Source: Tolypeutes matacus
Lineage: Eukaryota; Chordata; Mammalia; Cingulata; Chlamyphoridae
Length of the DNA: 64,000 nucleotides
NCBI GenBank assembly: GCA_026826555.1
Contig: JAKSZT010053837.1
Span: forward strand, 1,908,891 to 1,972,890
Direction: 5' to 3'
The notes beneath the pieces are model-generated. The model did not search any database, was not told the DNA's origin, and saw nothing but the letters and a program-made list of their open reading frames with translations. Position 1 is the stretch's first letter. Every line of letters begins with the position of its first letter. Below are positions 1-11,147 of the stretch, one piece after another. Both the position numbers and the translations under genes were made by a program.

Positions 1-532
1 AAAAGAAATCAAAGACGACCTAAACAAGTGGAAACACATTCCATGTTCATGAACTAGAAGACTACATATCGTGACGATGTCAATCCTACACAAACTGACT
101 AATAGATTCACTGCAATACCAATTAAAATTCCAACACCTACTTACAAAAACAAAAACAAAAAAAGGCCACAAAACTACATGTTAGAGAGGCTGTGGAGAG
201 ACAGGAATGTTTATTCACTATTGGTGAGAATGTAGAATGATAATGCCACTGTGGAAGACTGGCGGATCCTAAAGAAGTTGAATATAGATTTGCCACATGT
301 CCCAACAAAACCCCTACTACATATATACCCAGAAAGACTGAAACCAGTGACACAAACAGACATCTGCATGCCAATGTTCATAGCGGCATTATTCACGATT
401 GCCAGAAGTTGGAAACAACCCAGGTGTCCATCAACTGATGAATAGATAAACAAACTATGGTGTATTTGCGTATTCACACAATGGAATATTATACAGTTGT
501 AAGAAGAAATGAAGTCTTAAAAAGCATACAAC
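1..532 (+). repeat. LINE-1 fragment (ORF2 C-terminal end into 3' region)
   Basis: The first codons read KEIKDDLNKWKHIPCS followed by a stop, which resembles the C-terminal part of L1 ORF2. The stretch from about 180 to 530 carries the usual downstream L1 wording, with 'ggaaacaacccaggtgtcca' and 'caatggaatattatacag' blocks. An internal deletion joins the two parts near 145-170. It is interrupted at 533 by SINEs and resumes near 1623. It is non-functional, with many stops. Confidence 0.85.
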
Positions 533-1211
533 AGGGGAAGCGGATGTGGCTCAAGCAATTGGGCTTCCGTCTACAATATAGAAGGTCCAGGGTTCAATTC
601 CCGGGGCCTCCTGATGAAGGTAAGCTGTCCCGCGCAGCAAGCTGGCCCAACCAGAGTGCTGGCCCACACAGGAGTGCTGGCCCATGCAGAGAGCTGGCAC
701 AGCAAGATGACATAACAAAAAGAGACAAAGAGGATAGACAATAAGAGACACAGCATTCCACATGATAACATGCTTACTGCTGTGACATTAAAATCCCTTC
801 TGTTCTTGAGTTTACTCCAGAATATGTTCATTTGCTTATGATTACTGCTAATGTAAAAGGCCTCATAGCACTGTATTGCATTTGTAATAGATTTATTTCC
901 TAGAATCTTGCAATGAATGGTTATAACCAAAATAATAATAATAATAATAATAATATTGGTTTAGCAATTGTAATAAAGTACCACACTAACGTAAAAAAAA
1001 AGAGAGACACAGAAGACCAGGGAGCTGAGGTGGTGCAAGAGATTGAGCACCTCTCTCTCTCCAGAACTTCCAGGATCGGTTCCCAGTGCTGCCTAAAGAA
1101 AAGACAAGCAGACACAGAAGAATACACAGCAAATGGACATAGAGAGTAGACAACGAGGGGGCGAGGATGAGAGAAATAAATAAATAAATCTTTTAAAAAA
1201 AAAAAAAAAAT
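533..1211 (+). mobile_element. DAS-type dimeric SINE, split by a later insertion
   Basis: The left monomer (533-753) has a tRNA-like head with an A box (tggctcaagcaattgggc) and a B box (ggttcaattcc), followed by the 'gctggcccaca' linker. The right monomer (1003-1211) has 'gaggtggtgcaagagattgag', 'ggatcggttcccagtgc' and an (AAAT)n plus poly(A) tail. The flanks agcatacaaca and agcatatgaca are a likely diverged TSD. The halves are separated by a 249 bp foreign segment (754-1002). Confidence 0.88.
754..1002 (+). pseudogene. Short 3'UTR-like retrocopy inserted inside a SINE
   Basis: The segment is flanked by exact 10 bp repeats agagacacag at 744-753 and 1003-1012. It ends in a nine-A run (993-1001) that starts 15 bases after an AATAAA hexamer (972-977). 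This is the layout of a 5'-truncated processed transcript. It also holds an (AAT)n run near 931-955. I do not recognise the source gene and see no ORF of note. A truncated LINE tail is a possible alternative, but no LINE wording is visible. Confidence 0.6.
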
Positions 1212-1222
1212 AGCATATGACA

Positions 1223-1621
1223 GGAAGCAGATGTAGCTCAAGCAATTAGGTTCCCTTCTACAATATGAGAGGTCCCGGGTTCTGGTGCCTCCTGGTGAAG
1301 GCGAGCTGGCCTGTGCGGAGAGCCGGCCCGTGCGAAGAGTTGGCCTGCATGGAGAGCTGGCACAACAAAAAGAGACAAAGAGGAGAGACAATGAGAGACA
1401 CAACAAACCAGGGAGCTGAGGTGGCTCAAGCGATTGAGTGCCTTTCTCCCACATCAGAGGTCCCAGGATCGGTTCCCAGAGCCTTCTAAAGAGAAGACAA
1501 GAAGAGAAGACAAGTAGACACAGAAAGCACACAGCAAATGGTCTCAGAGAGCAGACAGCGAGCACAACAACAAGCGGGGGTGAGGGGGGAATAAATAAAT
1601 AAAAATAAACCTTTAAAAAAA
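1223..1621 (+). mobile_element. DAS-type dimeric SINE
   Basis: It begins ggaagcagatgtagctcaa. Left head, linker ('gagctggcacaacaaaaaga'), right head ('gaggtggctcaagcgattga') and a tail with 'ataaataaat' and poly(A) follow in order. It sits directly after the previous SINE, apparently in that element's downstream TSD: gcatatgac and gcctatgac flank it with one mismatch. Confidence 0.9.
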
Positions 1622-2475
1622 AGGCCTATGACGACATGGATGACACTTAAGGACACAATGTTCAGTGAAGCAAGCCAGACATAAAAGGACAAATACTGCG
1701 TGATTACGCTACTATGAACTAAATATATTGCGTAATCTCATGGAGCTAATAACATGAATATCGGTCACCAGAAAATAGAATGAGGTGAGAGAATGAAAAG
1801 CTGAGGGTTAACTTGTAACTGGTAAAAAGGATGTGTGTTAACCTTTAGAAATGAACAGAAAAAGGTGAAAGCACAACATAGTGTTTGTAACTAGCAATAC
1901 TATTATGTTGGGTATGACAGTGGTTCAAAGGGAAAGTCTAAGCTCATGTATATTACTAGAAGGAAAGCTAAAAAAAATGTAAAAAAATATTACTAGAAGG
2001 AAAGCTAAAATACATGGAACTGTATAGCATAGTAAAACCTCATGTGAAACATGAATATGGGTAATATTGCATATACAAAACTCTTTCTTTGAAACTGAAC
2101 AAATATATGTTAATGTTACAAGATGTTAATCTCAGGCACACACAAAAAAATTATGCTAGGTGAAAGAACCTAGACACAAAGTACTACATATTATATGATT
2201 CCACTTATATAAAATGTAAATATAAGTCAATTTATAAGGATGGAACTAGATTAACGGTTATGTAAGACTGGGGAAGGATAGAGGAATTGAGAGGTGACTG
2301 CTAAGGGGTGTGAAGTTTGTCTTTTTGGAGTAATGAAATTGCTCTACAATTTTCTGTGGTGATGAATGCACAACACTGTGATTATACTAAAAGCCACGAC
2401 TGCACACTTTGGATAGATTATTTGGTATGTGAATATAGCTCAATAAAACTGCTTTAAAAGAAAAAAAAAAAAAAA
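1622..2475 (+). repeat. LINE-1 3'UTR fragment(s)
   Basis: It continues the L1 of 1-532 ('aatgttcagtgaagcaagcc', then 'ggacaaatactg') and runs into 3'UTR wording, 'acaacactgtgattatact' and 'caataaaactgc', before a poly(A) run at 2459-2476. It includes a 37-bp-offset direct duplication (tattactagaaggaaagcta at 1951 and 1988). It is probably two old L1 tails joined, and neither codes. Confidence 0.7.
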
Positions 2476-3240
2476 AGGAGAAGAAAAAGAAAAAGGCAGC
2501 TTAAAATTGTAGGACCACCACCTTATGGCAACCTGACTGGCCCCTACCTGACTCCCTCACTTGCTTGTTGTAGAGTCAGCCCATGCTCCCAGTGCAGAAC
2601 CCTGGTCCTGTTTCAGGATGGAGCACAGTAACACTCATGTACATACTAGGAGCATGTAGGTCTGTAACAATCTGCCTAGTGGTGGCCTGAAAGACTCAGC
2701 CAGGACACTCATACCAAGCTCACCATCCCAGAACTTGCCCTTCATGTAGAGACAGCTCACAGAGCTCTCCAAAACACTATAGAACAGTCATATCACAGCT
2801 GCTTGCGACAAAGGGTTGCTGACTATAGGACATACAGTGCAGAACCCACAACCATGAGGAAACACTGTTTCTTAGGGAAGAGTGTACATTCTAATTCATA
2901 TAAATGGGAATTTTTAGGACCACAGGACAAGACACATGCACAGAAAGTACCAGGGAGAACCCTACACTTTTGCCTCAAGCTAGTCTCTAAACTCATTGTA
3001 TGGCTAAAGTCTGAAGGAGAACACTAGCAAGATTGGGACAGGCATTTTCTTTTTTTTTTGGTTTTGGGGGTTTTTCTTCCCTTAGCACCGGGCATTCAAG
3101 GAAAGCTATGTCCTAACACCAGCTGGAAACAAGCTTAAGGAACAGGTGCCTCAGAGTCTAAATTCCATCCATGACACGCTAAAATAGTTGCAGTGAAAGA
3201 TTACAAAACATTAAAAAAAAAAAAAAAAAAAAAGGGAAGT
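2476..3240. other. No gene seen; unassigned, possibly LINE 5' sequence
   Basis: No open frame of interest is present. The stretch lies between an L1 poly(A) tail and a LINE ORF1-like region and ends in a long A run (about 3210-3232). It could be the 5' non-coding part of the following LINE. A T-rich patch lies at 3049-3075. Confidence 0.4.
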
Positions 3241-4133
3241 TAAGGCCCAGGCAAAAAGAAGATTAAAGCTTTACAAACCATCAATGAGGAGGATCAGACC
3301 TGGGACATTCCAGACAAAGACTTAAAAATTGGTCCTAAATATGCTCAAAAACTGAAGGAAAACATGGACAAAGAAAGAAAGAAAATCAGGAAAAGGGCAG
3401 ATGGACATAAAGAGTATATCAACAGAGAATTAAACCTATGACAAGGAACCAAAATGAGCTGAAGACCACAGTAACAGAAATTTAAAATTCCGTACAGGAG
3501 TTCAACAGCCGATTGGAACTGGCAGAAGAAATAAATCAGTGAACTTGAAGATAAGATAAATGAAATCATTCAGCCTGAGAGGGGCAGAAAGAAAAAGAAC
3601 AAAGAAAAGGGAAAAGAGCCTAAAAGACCTACAATATCAAGCATACCAATACAAACACTGTGGGAGTCCCAGAAGCAAAAGAAAGAGAAGTGGCAGAAAG
3701 AATATTCTAGGAAATAATGGCTGATAAGTTTCTAAATTTAATGAAAGACATGAATATACACCACCTTCAAGACACTCAACAAACTCTAAACAGGATAAAC
3801 CCAAATAGACCAGCATCACGACATATAATCAAACTGTCAAATGCCAAAGATAGAATTTTGTAAGCTGAAAGAGAGAATGTGTCACAAAGAAGCCTCAATA
3901 AGTTGTGTTGATTTTTCATTGGAAAACATGGAGGAAGTAGGCAGTGGGATGACATATGCAAAGTGCTGAAAGCAAAAAATTGCTTACCAAGAATTCTATA
4001 TCTGGCAAAACTTTCGAAAATGAGGTAGAGAATTAGACATTCCCAGGAAAATAAAAGCTGAAGGAGTTTGTCACCACTAGACCATCGACAAAAATGACAA
4101 AAGAAGTTCTGCAGATTGAAATATAAGAACACT

Positions 4134-4311
4134 GGGAGGTGGCTGTGGCTCAATCAGTAGGGCTCCCGTTTACCATATGGGAGGCCCCGGGTTCGGTTCC
4201 CGGGGCCTCCTGGTGGGGGCGGGCCCGCCCGCACGGCGTGGTTGGCTGACCCAGCGAGCACGAGCAGCGGGGGGGGATAAATGAATAAATAAATAAAATA
4301 TTAAAAAAAAA
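4134..4311 (+). mobile_element. DAS-type monomeric SINE
   Basis: The head gggaggtggctgtggctcaa is followed by the B box ggttcggttcc, the body 'cacggcgtggttggctgacc' and the tail 'aaatgaataaataaataaaa'. A perfect 16 bp TSD gaaatataagaacact lies at 4118-4133 and 4312-4327. This shows a fairly young insertion into the old LINE. Confidence 0.96.
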
Positions 4312-5154
4312 GAAATATAAGAACACTAGACAAGAAGAGATCAAACTCACATGAGAAAATAAAGATCTATGGTAAAGGTAACAGCATGGTAAAGTATTAC
4401 TGTACTTTTTATTTGTAACTCTATTTTTTACTTACTACAGGAACTATAAGGCACATGCATAAAATGTAATTATAAATCAATGGTTTGGGACTCAATGCAT
4501 AAACATGTAATTTGTGAAAAGAACTACATAAAGGTAGGGGGACAAAGTAGTATAGGAACATAGTTTATGTATGCTATTGAAGTTAAGTTGGTATCAAAGC
4601 AAACAAAATTGTTATGGTAATCACAAAGAAAATATCAGAGAATATGCAATTTCACAGACACAGAAAGTAAAGTGCAGGCACTAGGGGCAGGGAGCCAGGG
4701 CAATGGGTACTTAATGCATATTGGGTCTAGGGTGATGGGAAAGTTCTAATAATGGATAGTTATGAGGGTACTGCAAAATTGTGAATGCGATTAAACCCCC
4801 GAATGGTATGCTTGAGAAGGTGAGATGGGAAACTATACTGGACATGTTTCCACAGTTAAAAATTAATAAACAGCAACTAAAGAGACAATAATAATTAAAT
4901 ACAATGTATGGTCTTGGATGGGACCTAATAATGGAGGAAAAAAACTCAAAAGGACATTGGGACATATGAAAAAATTGCGATATATAGACATTAACCTTTA
5001 CATCAATATTAAATTTCTTGAACTTGATAACTGCACTTAAAGTAGTTACTTACATGAATATCCTTGTTCTCAGGAAATGTACATGGAAGTATTGTGTGTT
5101 CAAGGAAAATGATGAATACAACCTACTTTCAAATTTCTGAAGATGGGGGTGGGA

Positions 5155-5215
5155 AGGAGGGAGGGAGGGCAGGCAGAGAGATGGGCAGGCAGACAGACGG
5201 ACGGATGAAATAAGA
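5155..5215 (+). repeat. Purine-rich simple repeat (GGGA / GGCA / GACA)
   Basis: Degenerate tetranucleotide runs of gggagggaggg, ggcaggcag and gacagacggacgg lie inside the LINE 3' region. Confidence 0.8.
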
Positions 5216-5360
5216 TAGCAAATGTGGCAAAATGTTAATGGTATATCTGGGTATAGGGGGGGTGGGGTATGTTGGAGTTTTCTATATGGAGTTTGTATTA
5301 TTTTTCCAACTGCCCTGTATATTTGAAATTATTTCAAAATAAAAAATTTAAAGAAAGAAA

Positions 5361-5508
5361 ATAATATACATGATCATCTCTTACTGAAAGCCTAAAATTG
5401 TCATCCAAAGCCAAGCCCAAGTACTATTTAGATATAACCACTCTCTCTTGTTTAAGAAATTACTCTAAACCAAAAAATTAAGGTGCTCAAAAAAGTATTT
5501 TAAAAAAA
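5361..5508. other. No gene seen
   Basis: Short AT-rich sequence between the LINE 3' end and the next SINE. Nothing in it could be assigned. Confidence 0.5.
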
Positions 5509-5946
5509 GGAAGCAGATGTGGCTCAGGTGACTGGGCTCCCACCTATGACATGGGAGGTTCCTGATGCCTCCTAAAGAAGACAAGAGAGCTGGCGCGGCG
5601 AGTGACACAACAAGAGACGCAAGAAGAAAAAACATAATGAGAGACACAACAAAGCAGGGAGCAGAGGTTCCCAGGGTCTCCTAAAGACGACAACAAGCTG
5701 ATGTGACTGATGGGCAACACAACAAGATAATACAATAAGAGATGCAGGGAGGAAAAACATAACAAGAGACTCAACAAAAGCAGGGAGCTGAGGTGGCTCA
5801 AGCGATTAGGTACCTCCCTCCCAAATCAGAGGTCCCAGGTCTGGCTCCTGGTACCTCCTAAAAAAACAAGGAAAACAAACAGACACAGCAAGTGCAAACA
5901 ATGAGGGGTGGGGAGAAATAAATAAAATGAATCTTTAAAAAAAAAG
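5509..5946 (+). mobile_element. DAS-type multimeric SINE with duplicated linker
   Basis: The left head starts ggaagcagatgtggctca. A linker with 'cataatgagagacacaacaa' follows, then a truncated head ('ggttcccagggtctcctaaa'). A second copy of the linker ('cataacaagagactcaacaa') precedes the right head ('gaggtggctcaagcgattag') and the A-rich tail. The order head-linker-partial head-linker-head makes it longer than the simple dimers in this window. Confidence 0.85.
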
Positions 5947-6124
5947 AGTATAAAAAAAGAGTGATGTTTACGGTAGTCTATGGGTTGTATCTGCCAACTG
6001 GCATTATGAATGGGCACTATGCTCATCATATGTACAACATGAACTTCCTTTCTAAATAAGCTTAAATCAACTTTCTTACTTAAAAGCAAATGGGTGGATA
6101 GCTTTTTTTTAAAAAGTGACTAAG

Positions 6125-6309
6125 GGGAAGCGGCTGTGGCTCAATCAGTAGGGCTCCCGTTTACCATATGGGAGGCCCCGGGTTCGGTTCCCGGGGCCTC
6201 CTGGTGAGGGCAGGCCCGCCCGCACGGCGTGGTTGGCTGACCCAGCGAGCACAGGCAGCAGGGGGGGGATAAATGAATAAATAAATAAAATCTTAAAAAA
6301 AAAAAAAGG
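6125..6309 (+). mobile_element. DAS-type monomeric SINE
   Basis: It starts ggggaagcggctgtggctca, has the standard tRNA-like head and the (ATAA)n tail. The flanking repeat gactaagg lies at 6117-6124 and 6310-6317. Confidence 0.94.
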
Positions 6310-6872
6310 GACTAAGGACCCTGTTTATTCCAGCTATCTGTTAATTTTGACAATAGCTGCAGCTATTGGCAAACTCATGAATTTCCCTCATGGATTCACT
6401 TTTAACTCAGTTCAGCCTTCACACATCAATCCTCAGAGTGTCTACTGCATCATCCAAAATTGAGCCTCTCATACTATTGGCTAAATAGAAACATCACAAA
6501 AAGGTCATTATTAGTGAAGAGTACAATGGTGAATGTTGTATAGGACCAAAAAATAGTACCAGAGCACTTAAAATTTAAAACCCAAAAGGGATACTAATCT
6601 AATATTTACTGGGCACCTTCTTTTTGATACCATCCTTGGAAAAATGTTTTTATACCAAATAGGTGGCAGACAAATGTCTTTTATGACTTTCAAGTCAAAC
6701 ACTAACACTTCCTACTGAATATTTGGTCTACAAAATCTTAAGTACCTTTCAGGTCATTTAAGGTCCCACAAGCCTTCTGAGTTCAAAGAAAACACGGGAG
6801 CGAGGGACGAGGCTGTTTTTGTTTTTGTTGTTGTTGTTTTAAGATAGCAGTACTTAATTAAGTTATAACTGA
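6310..6872. other. No gene seen
   Basis: AT-rich sequence with no supported exon and no clear repeat, apart from a short GTTTT/GTTGTT run near 6815-6840. Confidence 0.5.
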
Positions 6873-7227
6873 GGGGAAACAGATGTGGCTCAAGTGATCG
6901 GGTTCCGTCTACAATATGGGAAGACATGGGTTTGACCCCCGGGGCCTCCTCGTAAAGGTGAGCCACACCCATGCAGCAAGCAACACAGCAAGATGATGAC
7001 CCAACAAAAAAGGAGACACAGGGGAGAGTCAAGGCAAGACACGACAGAAACCAGTAACCAAGGTGGCGCACGCAATAGGGTACCTCTCTCTCACATCGGA
7101 GGTCCCCAGGATCGGATCCCAGTGAAGCCTGGAGGAGAAAAACGAGAAGACAAAAAAAAAGAAGAAAAAAAACAGACATAGAAGATCACACAGTGAATAG
7201 ACACAGCAAAAACAGTGGGGGGGGTAG
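6873..7227 (+). mobile_element. DAS-type dimeric SINE, variant with 'aaggtggcgcacgcaatagg' right head
   Basis: The left head is ggggaaacagatgtggctca. The linker is 'gacacaggggagagtcaagg'. The right head has 'ggatcggatcccagtgaagc', and a G-run follows near the end. This is a dimer subtype that recurs at 7411, 13810, 29741 and 61526. Confidence 0.87.
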
Positions 7228-7410
7228 TTGTAATTGAGGATTTCTAAAGGAATGGACACAAACTTGCCCACTATTAGAAGGAAATCTCAGAGTCCATCCT
7301 GTCAAACCACCCTTCAGCTGCTTGAACACTAAGTACAACATTGTCACCAATATCTATTGAGCAATATATTAAATCAGGTATTTGAAAGGTGCAATTTTAT
7401 CTGTAATATT

Positions 7411-7854
7411 CTTTGTTTTTTTTTTTAAGATTTATTTATATTTTTTTTAATCCATTTTAACACCCCCCCCATTTTTGCTGGTTTTGTGTCCATTCGCTGG
7501 GCAATTCTCTGTGTCTGTTTCCTGCCCTCTCTTCTCATCCTTCTCCTCCTGTCTTCACTGGGATTCGATCCTGGGAACCTCTGATGTGGGAGAGAGGCGT
7601 CCTACGGCCTGTGCCACCTTAGTTCCTGGTTTTTCGGCACGTCTCGTCTTGGCTCTCCCTTGTGTTGGTCTCCTGTTACGTCATCATCTTGCTGCGAGGA
7701 TTGGCAGGCTGGCTGTGCACCTGCTCGCAGGGCCTAGCAGCCTGCGCGTCTTCTATATTTTTTTCTTTATTTTTACTGGGAGGTCCTGGGGATCAAATCC
7801 AGGTCCCTCCATATGGGAAACGGACACCCAACCATTTGGGCCATATCCACCCCC
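7411..7854 (-). mobile_element. DAS-type dimeric SINE (reverse)
   Basis: Read on the minus strand it starts in the 'ggatatggcccaaatggttg' head and ends with an A-rich tail (the T run near 7418-7450 on plus). A TSD ctgtaatatt lies at 7401-7410 and 7855-7864, exact over 10 bp. The 147-residue frame across it is only translated SINE. Confidence 0.93.
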
Positions 7855-7959
7855 CTGTAATATTGTTTTAATTATACTAAAGAAATATATCGCCACACAC
7901 ACTCATCCCCTGCTTTGAGCAGATATACTATACAAGCATTTTCTTCCATTGCATTTCTC

Positions 7960-8960
7960 CAGGTCTTCATAACCAAATCCAATAGCCTTATTCTTTCTCC
8001 AAAAGTCTTATTCTTGACCTCTAGCAGCATTCAACACTGTTGACCAGATTTTTACCTATGTAGAATGCTCTCCTTATGCTATACCACCAATTTTTTTTTT
8101 CTGGCCATGCTTTGCACACCTTTGAGTTTCAAGTCTTCCTTCCACTTCCTAAATAATAGGCATTGCCAAGACTCTCTGTTGTTCCCCAAAGAAGAGAACA
8201 TAGAAGACGAAATTAGCTAAGTCCACATCATCAACAACCAACTCTATCTGGGTTATTTCCAAAACTCCATCTCGAGCCTAACCTTTAGTTCTGCTTCTAT
8301 AACTTCTTGTTGGCCATCTCTTCCTGACATTAAATTAAATTCACCACTTAAAAAAAAAAAAAAAAAAAAATCCCTCATCAGTCAATGGTATTACCATTCT
8401 CCTAATCTTACTGGCACACCTTGGAACCATTTTTGACTTCTCCCTCTTTCCCCGATCAGCCACTGCTTTGCATGTCTTAAGTCCACCATTTCCTTTCCAC
8501 TTTTACAGCCATTATCATACTCTAGAGCTTCATGATCTTACACTTAAATTACCTTAATAGTAAGTGATCTCAACACTCCTTCTTCCTTCCTTACTTCTAA
8601 TACTTCTACTTTATAAAACTCAAAAAGCTGTTCTGATTCCCCAGTATCTAAAATATATAAAACCTCAAAATCTCAGTCCTCTTTCATGTGACTTCTACCT
8701 ACCACTCTAAACTTATCTTTTATAGCCTCTGGATCATACACACTGGTTTTTACACATAAACGGTAAGCACCTCATATTCCATCACCACAGGTTTATTCAT
8801 TTTTTGCACACTCTATATTTCTTTCCCATCTCCCTACATGTAATTCTAACTCCTTCGAAGCCAGATTCAAATCTTATCTACTCCATGAAACTTCCCAATT
8901 AACTCAGCTTTTCTTCTGTGAGCTCTTACATATTTACTACTTATTTGATATTAGCGTTTT
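7960..8960 (+). repeat. LINE-2 fragments
   Basis: It holds wording typical of the L2 body, such as 'tggtattaccattctcctaa', 'ttttgacttctccctctttc' and 'gcattcaacactgttgacca'. An A run at 8350-8370 splits it. It is heavily diverged and non-coding. Confidence 0.6.
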
Positions 8961-9810
8961 TAAAAGCATATTTCCTATCTCAACCGGGATCTCAGCCCCT
9001 TGGGAAAAAAAGCTATATCTCATAACCCATTTTATTCCAATGCCTAGTAAAGTTCACTGTACAGAGTAAAATGGTAAACATATTTACTAATTATGTAAAA
9101 GCAATTTTCCAGAACCTTATCTAAAAATATATTTGCCATAAACCTAAAGGGATTTTATATTTAAGTACTGAGCAAATGCTCACAATTGTCTATTATTTAC
9201 CCATTGACTTGGTCATGATTTGACTTCTTTAATTTGAATCCAGTAAATTCTAGATCTGTAGTTTTTATTTGGGGATTCAGATCACTTACCTATGGAATTT
9301 TATTAATATACAAACATTTAGGACCTACTCCAGATATACTTTTTATTTGATAATCCTGATACATTCTTGATAAACTCTAACCATATGTCTGATATTTCCA
9401 CGGCATATTATGTCTCAGAAATATTATATACTATACCTGAAAATTATTTTCTCTACAAAGATTACATTTATTCAAATTCACAAATTAGATGTAATATCCA
9501 CTCTTTTTCAAAAATAAGGTTAACCATTTTGCTTATATTTTATCTAAACTTTTTTTTTTTTTTTTTTTACTTTTTGTGTTTTATTTTGTTCTCTAAAAAT
9601 TTTTTTGGATTGACTTTGTTTTGCATGCCACAAAAACAACCAAATTTCCTTGTAAATACATTATGTTTGTAGCAAACTTTCATTAGATCTTTCACTTTTA
9701 AAAATTATCAGTAGTAAGTTCACTACCACCAATTTAAGCCAATTTATCTAGAGAGAGTTTTTTGTCTTACTCTGATGCTTCCCTGAAAGTGCTTATAAAT
9801 CAGTTATAGG
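8961..9810. other. No gene seen
   Basis: AT-rich stretch with a T run (about 9550-9568). A 101-residue frame at 9367-9672 is AT-rich low-complexity translation without any family resemblance. The part near 9250-9370 may be a decayed hAT (MER5-like) remnant. Confidence 0.45.
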
Positions 9811-9946
9811 TCAGGGAGGTTCTGGGTTTGGTTCCTGGTACCTCCTAAAAAGAAGACAAGCACAGAAAGCAGACAGCAAGTGCAAAACAACCCGGGGGGG
9901 GGTAATTTTTTTTTTCTTTTCTTTTTTTTTTTTAAAAAAAGGACTG
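9811..9946 (+). mobile_element. DAS-type SINE, 3' fragment only
   Basis: Only the right-monomer B-box region (gggtttggttcctggtacct), the 'agcacagaaagcagacagca' tail section, a G run and A/T-rich tail remain. The 5' part is missing. Confidence 0.75.
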
Positions 9947-10544
9947 TCTCAATAACCCATAAAAAAGTCTATGCCAAGTACTCAGGCATAGACTTCTGAT
10001 GGCATCACAAATAACTTTGAAACCACACCAGTGAACTGAGTCAGGATTTCCAGAACTCTAGTGGAGATGCAGGTAGGTTCATAAAGACTGCTAACCCAAG
10101 ATTAAGCAGAACAAAAATTAATTGCATAGGACTGAATAAACTGATGAAAGATGATTATGGGTTTACTTTAAAATATTGCTGATGCTTTAAAATGTTCTAA
10201 TTTCTGGATATAAGGAACCCCTTTCTCTTTTCCCTTAAGCTATCTATAATACATAGCAATTTAGTAGACTATGCTGTTGTAAACAGAAATAAAATATTTA
10301 TTTTTTTCCCTGCCTGATCCCTCCAGAATTCAAAATACTTTTATTGAGCCTTCTGATTTTCATAGCAAGATAGTTATTTGCATAGGTTAAATAAGAGTCT
10401 GTTGCCAGGATATAATTGCAAACACGGTTCAAATGAAGGTTTTAACTGGAATGTCACATTGAAAATTATGCTCATTCAATTAGATATAACCAGACACTTT
10501 CAAGGAGCTAAGACTGACTTTATGGAGCCAATGCTTATAGGCCA

Positions 10545-10690
10545 GGAAACATGGGCTGGTACCTAGCTTACAGGGTTAATGAATATATTCTGGAATTAGA
10601 TTGTGATAATGATTGCACAACCTTGTGAACAAAATGATGAATTTCTTTTTAGAAAGTATATAAATTATATCTTAATTTTTAAAATGGGGG
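10545..10690 (+). repeat. Probable LINE-1 3'UTR remnant
   Basis: The order of 'gattgcacaaccttgtgaac' and 'aaattatatcttaatttt' resembles old L1 3'UTR wording. It is short and diverged. Confidence 0.4.
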
Positions 10691-10926
10691 GAAGGAGAAC
10701 TTCAGCACACTAATTATATCATCAATGCAACAGTTACATCCTAAAACAAGAAAACACATTACCAATCCACACTTCAAATTCAACCTCAGATATAAACATG
10801 CTGATATTTCTGATTAGTCTGTTTTCCATACCTAATCTGTGCTAAGAAAACTTTATGGTAGTTACAAATCCATAACTTACCGGTTTGTAATAAATAATTT
10901 GGAACAAAACATAAAAATGAAGCTGC

Positions 10927-11133
10927 GGGGAAGCGGCTGTGGCTCAATCAGTAGGGCTCCCGTTTACCATATGGGAGGCCCCGGGTTCGGTTCCCGGGGC
11001 CTCCTGGTAAAGGCAAGCCCACCCGCACGGCCTGGTTAGCTGACCCAGCGAGCACAAGCAGCAAGGGGGCGATAAATGAATAAATAAAATAAAATCTAAA
11101 AAAAAAAAAAAAAATGCATTATTAAAAAAAAAA
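10927..11133 (+). mobile_element. DAS-type monomeric SINE
   Basis: The typical head ggggaagcggctgtggctca and (ATAA)n tail are present, and the poly(A) is interrupted by tgcattatt. A perfect 14 bp TSD aaaaatgaagctgc lies at 10913-10926 and 11134-11147. Confidence 0.95.
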
Positions 11134-11147
11134 AAAAATGAAGCTGC

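Larger units (their letters stand above)
3241..5360 (+). repeat. Old LINE-1/HAL1-like fragment (ORF1-like region to 3' end)
   Basis: The stretch at 3780-4110 reads like the L1/HAL1 block containing 'aggcagtgggatgacatat', 'caagaattctatatctggca' and 'ggagtttgtcaccactagac'. The right end has 'gaaattatttcaaaataaaa' at about 5328-5347, typical of old L1 3' ends. All frames are broken. A SINE interrupts it at 4134-4311. Confidence 0.75.

Noticed and set aside
921..1565. 214-codon minus-strand frame
   Set aside because: It runs through two adjacent SINEs and the retrocopy insert. Its Leu/Ser/Cys-rich text recurs in every reverse-strand dimeric SINE.
4134..4215. tRNA-Ala-like gene
   Set aside because: The A and B boxes are real, but the structure belongs to a SINE with a body, A-rich tail and TSD. 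Dozens of copies share it, and the anticodon arm and acceptor stem are not tRNA-like enough.
7475..7918. 147-codon plus-strand frame
   Set aside because: Entirely antisense SINE (7411-7854). The same peptide text appears at 29797-30114 and 61439-61879.
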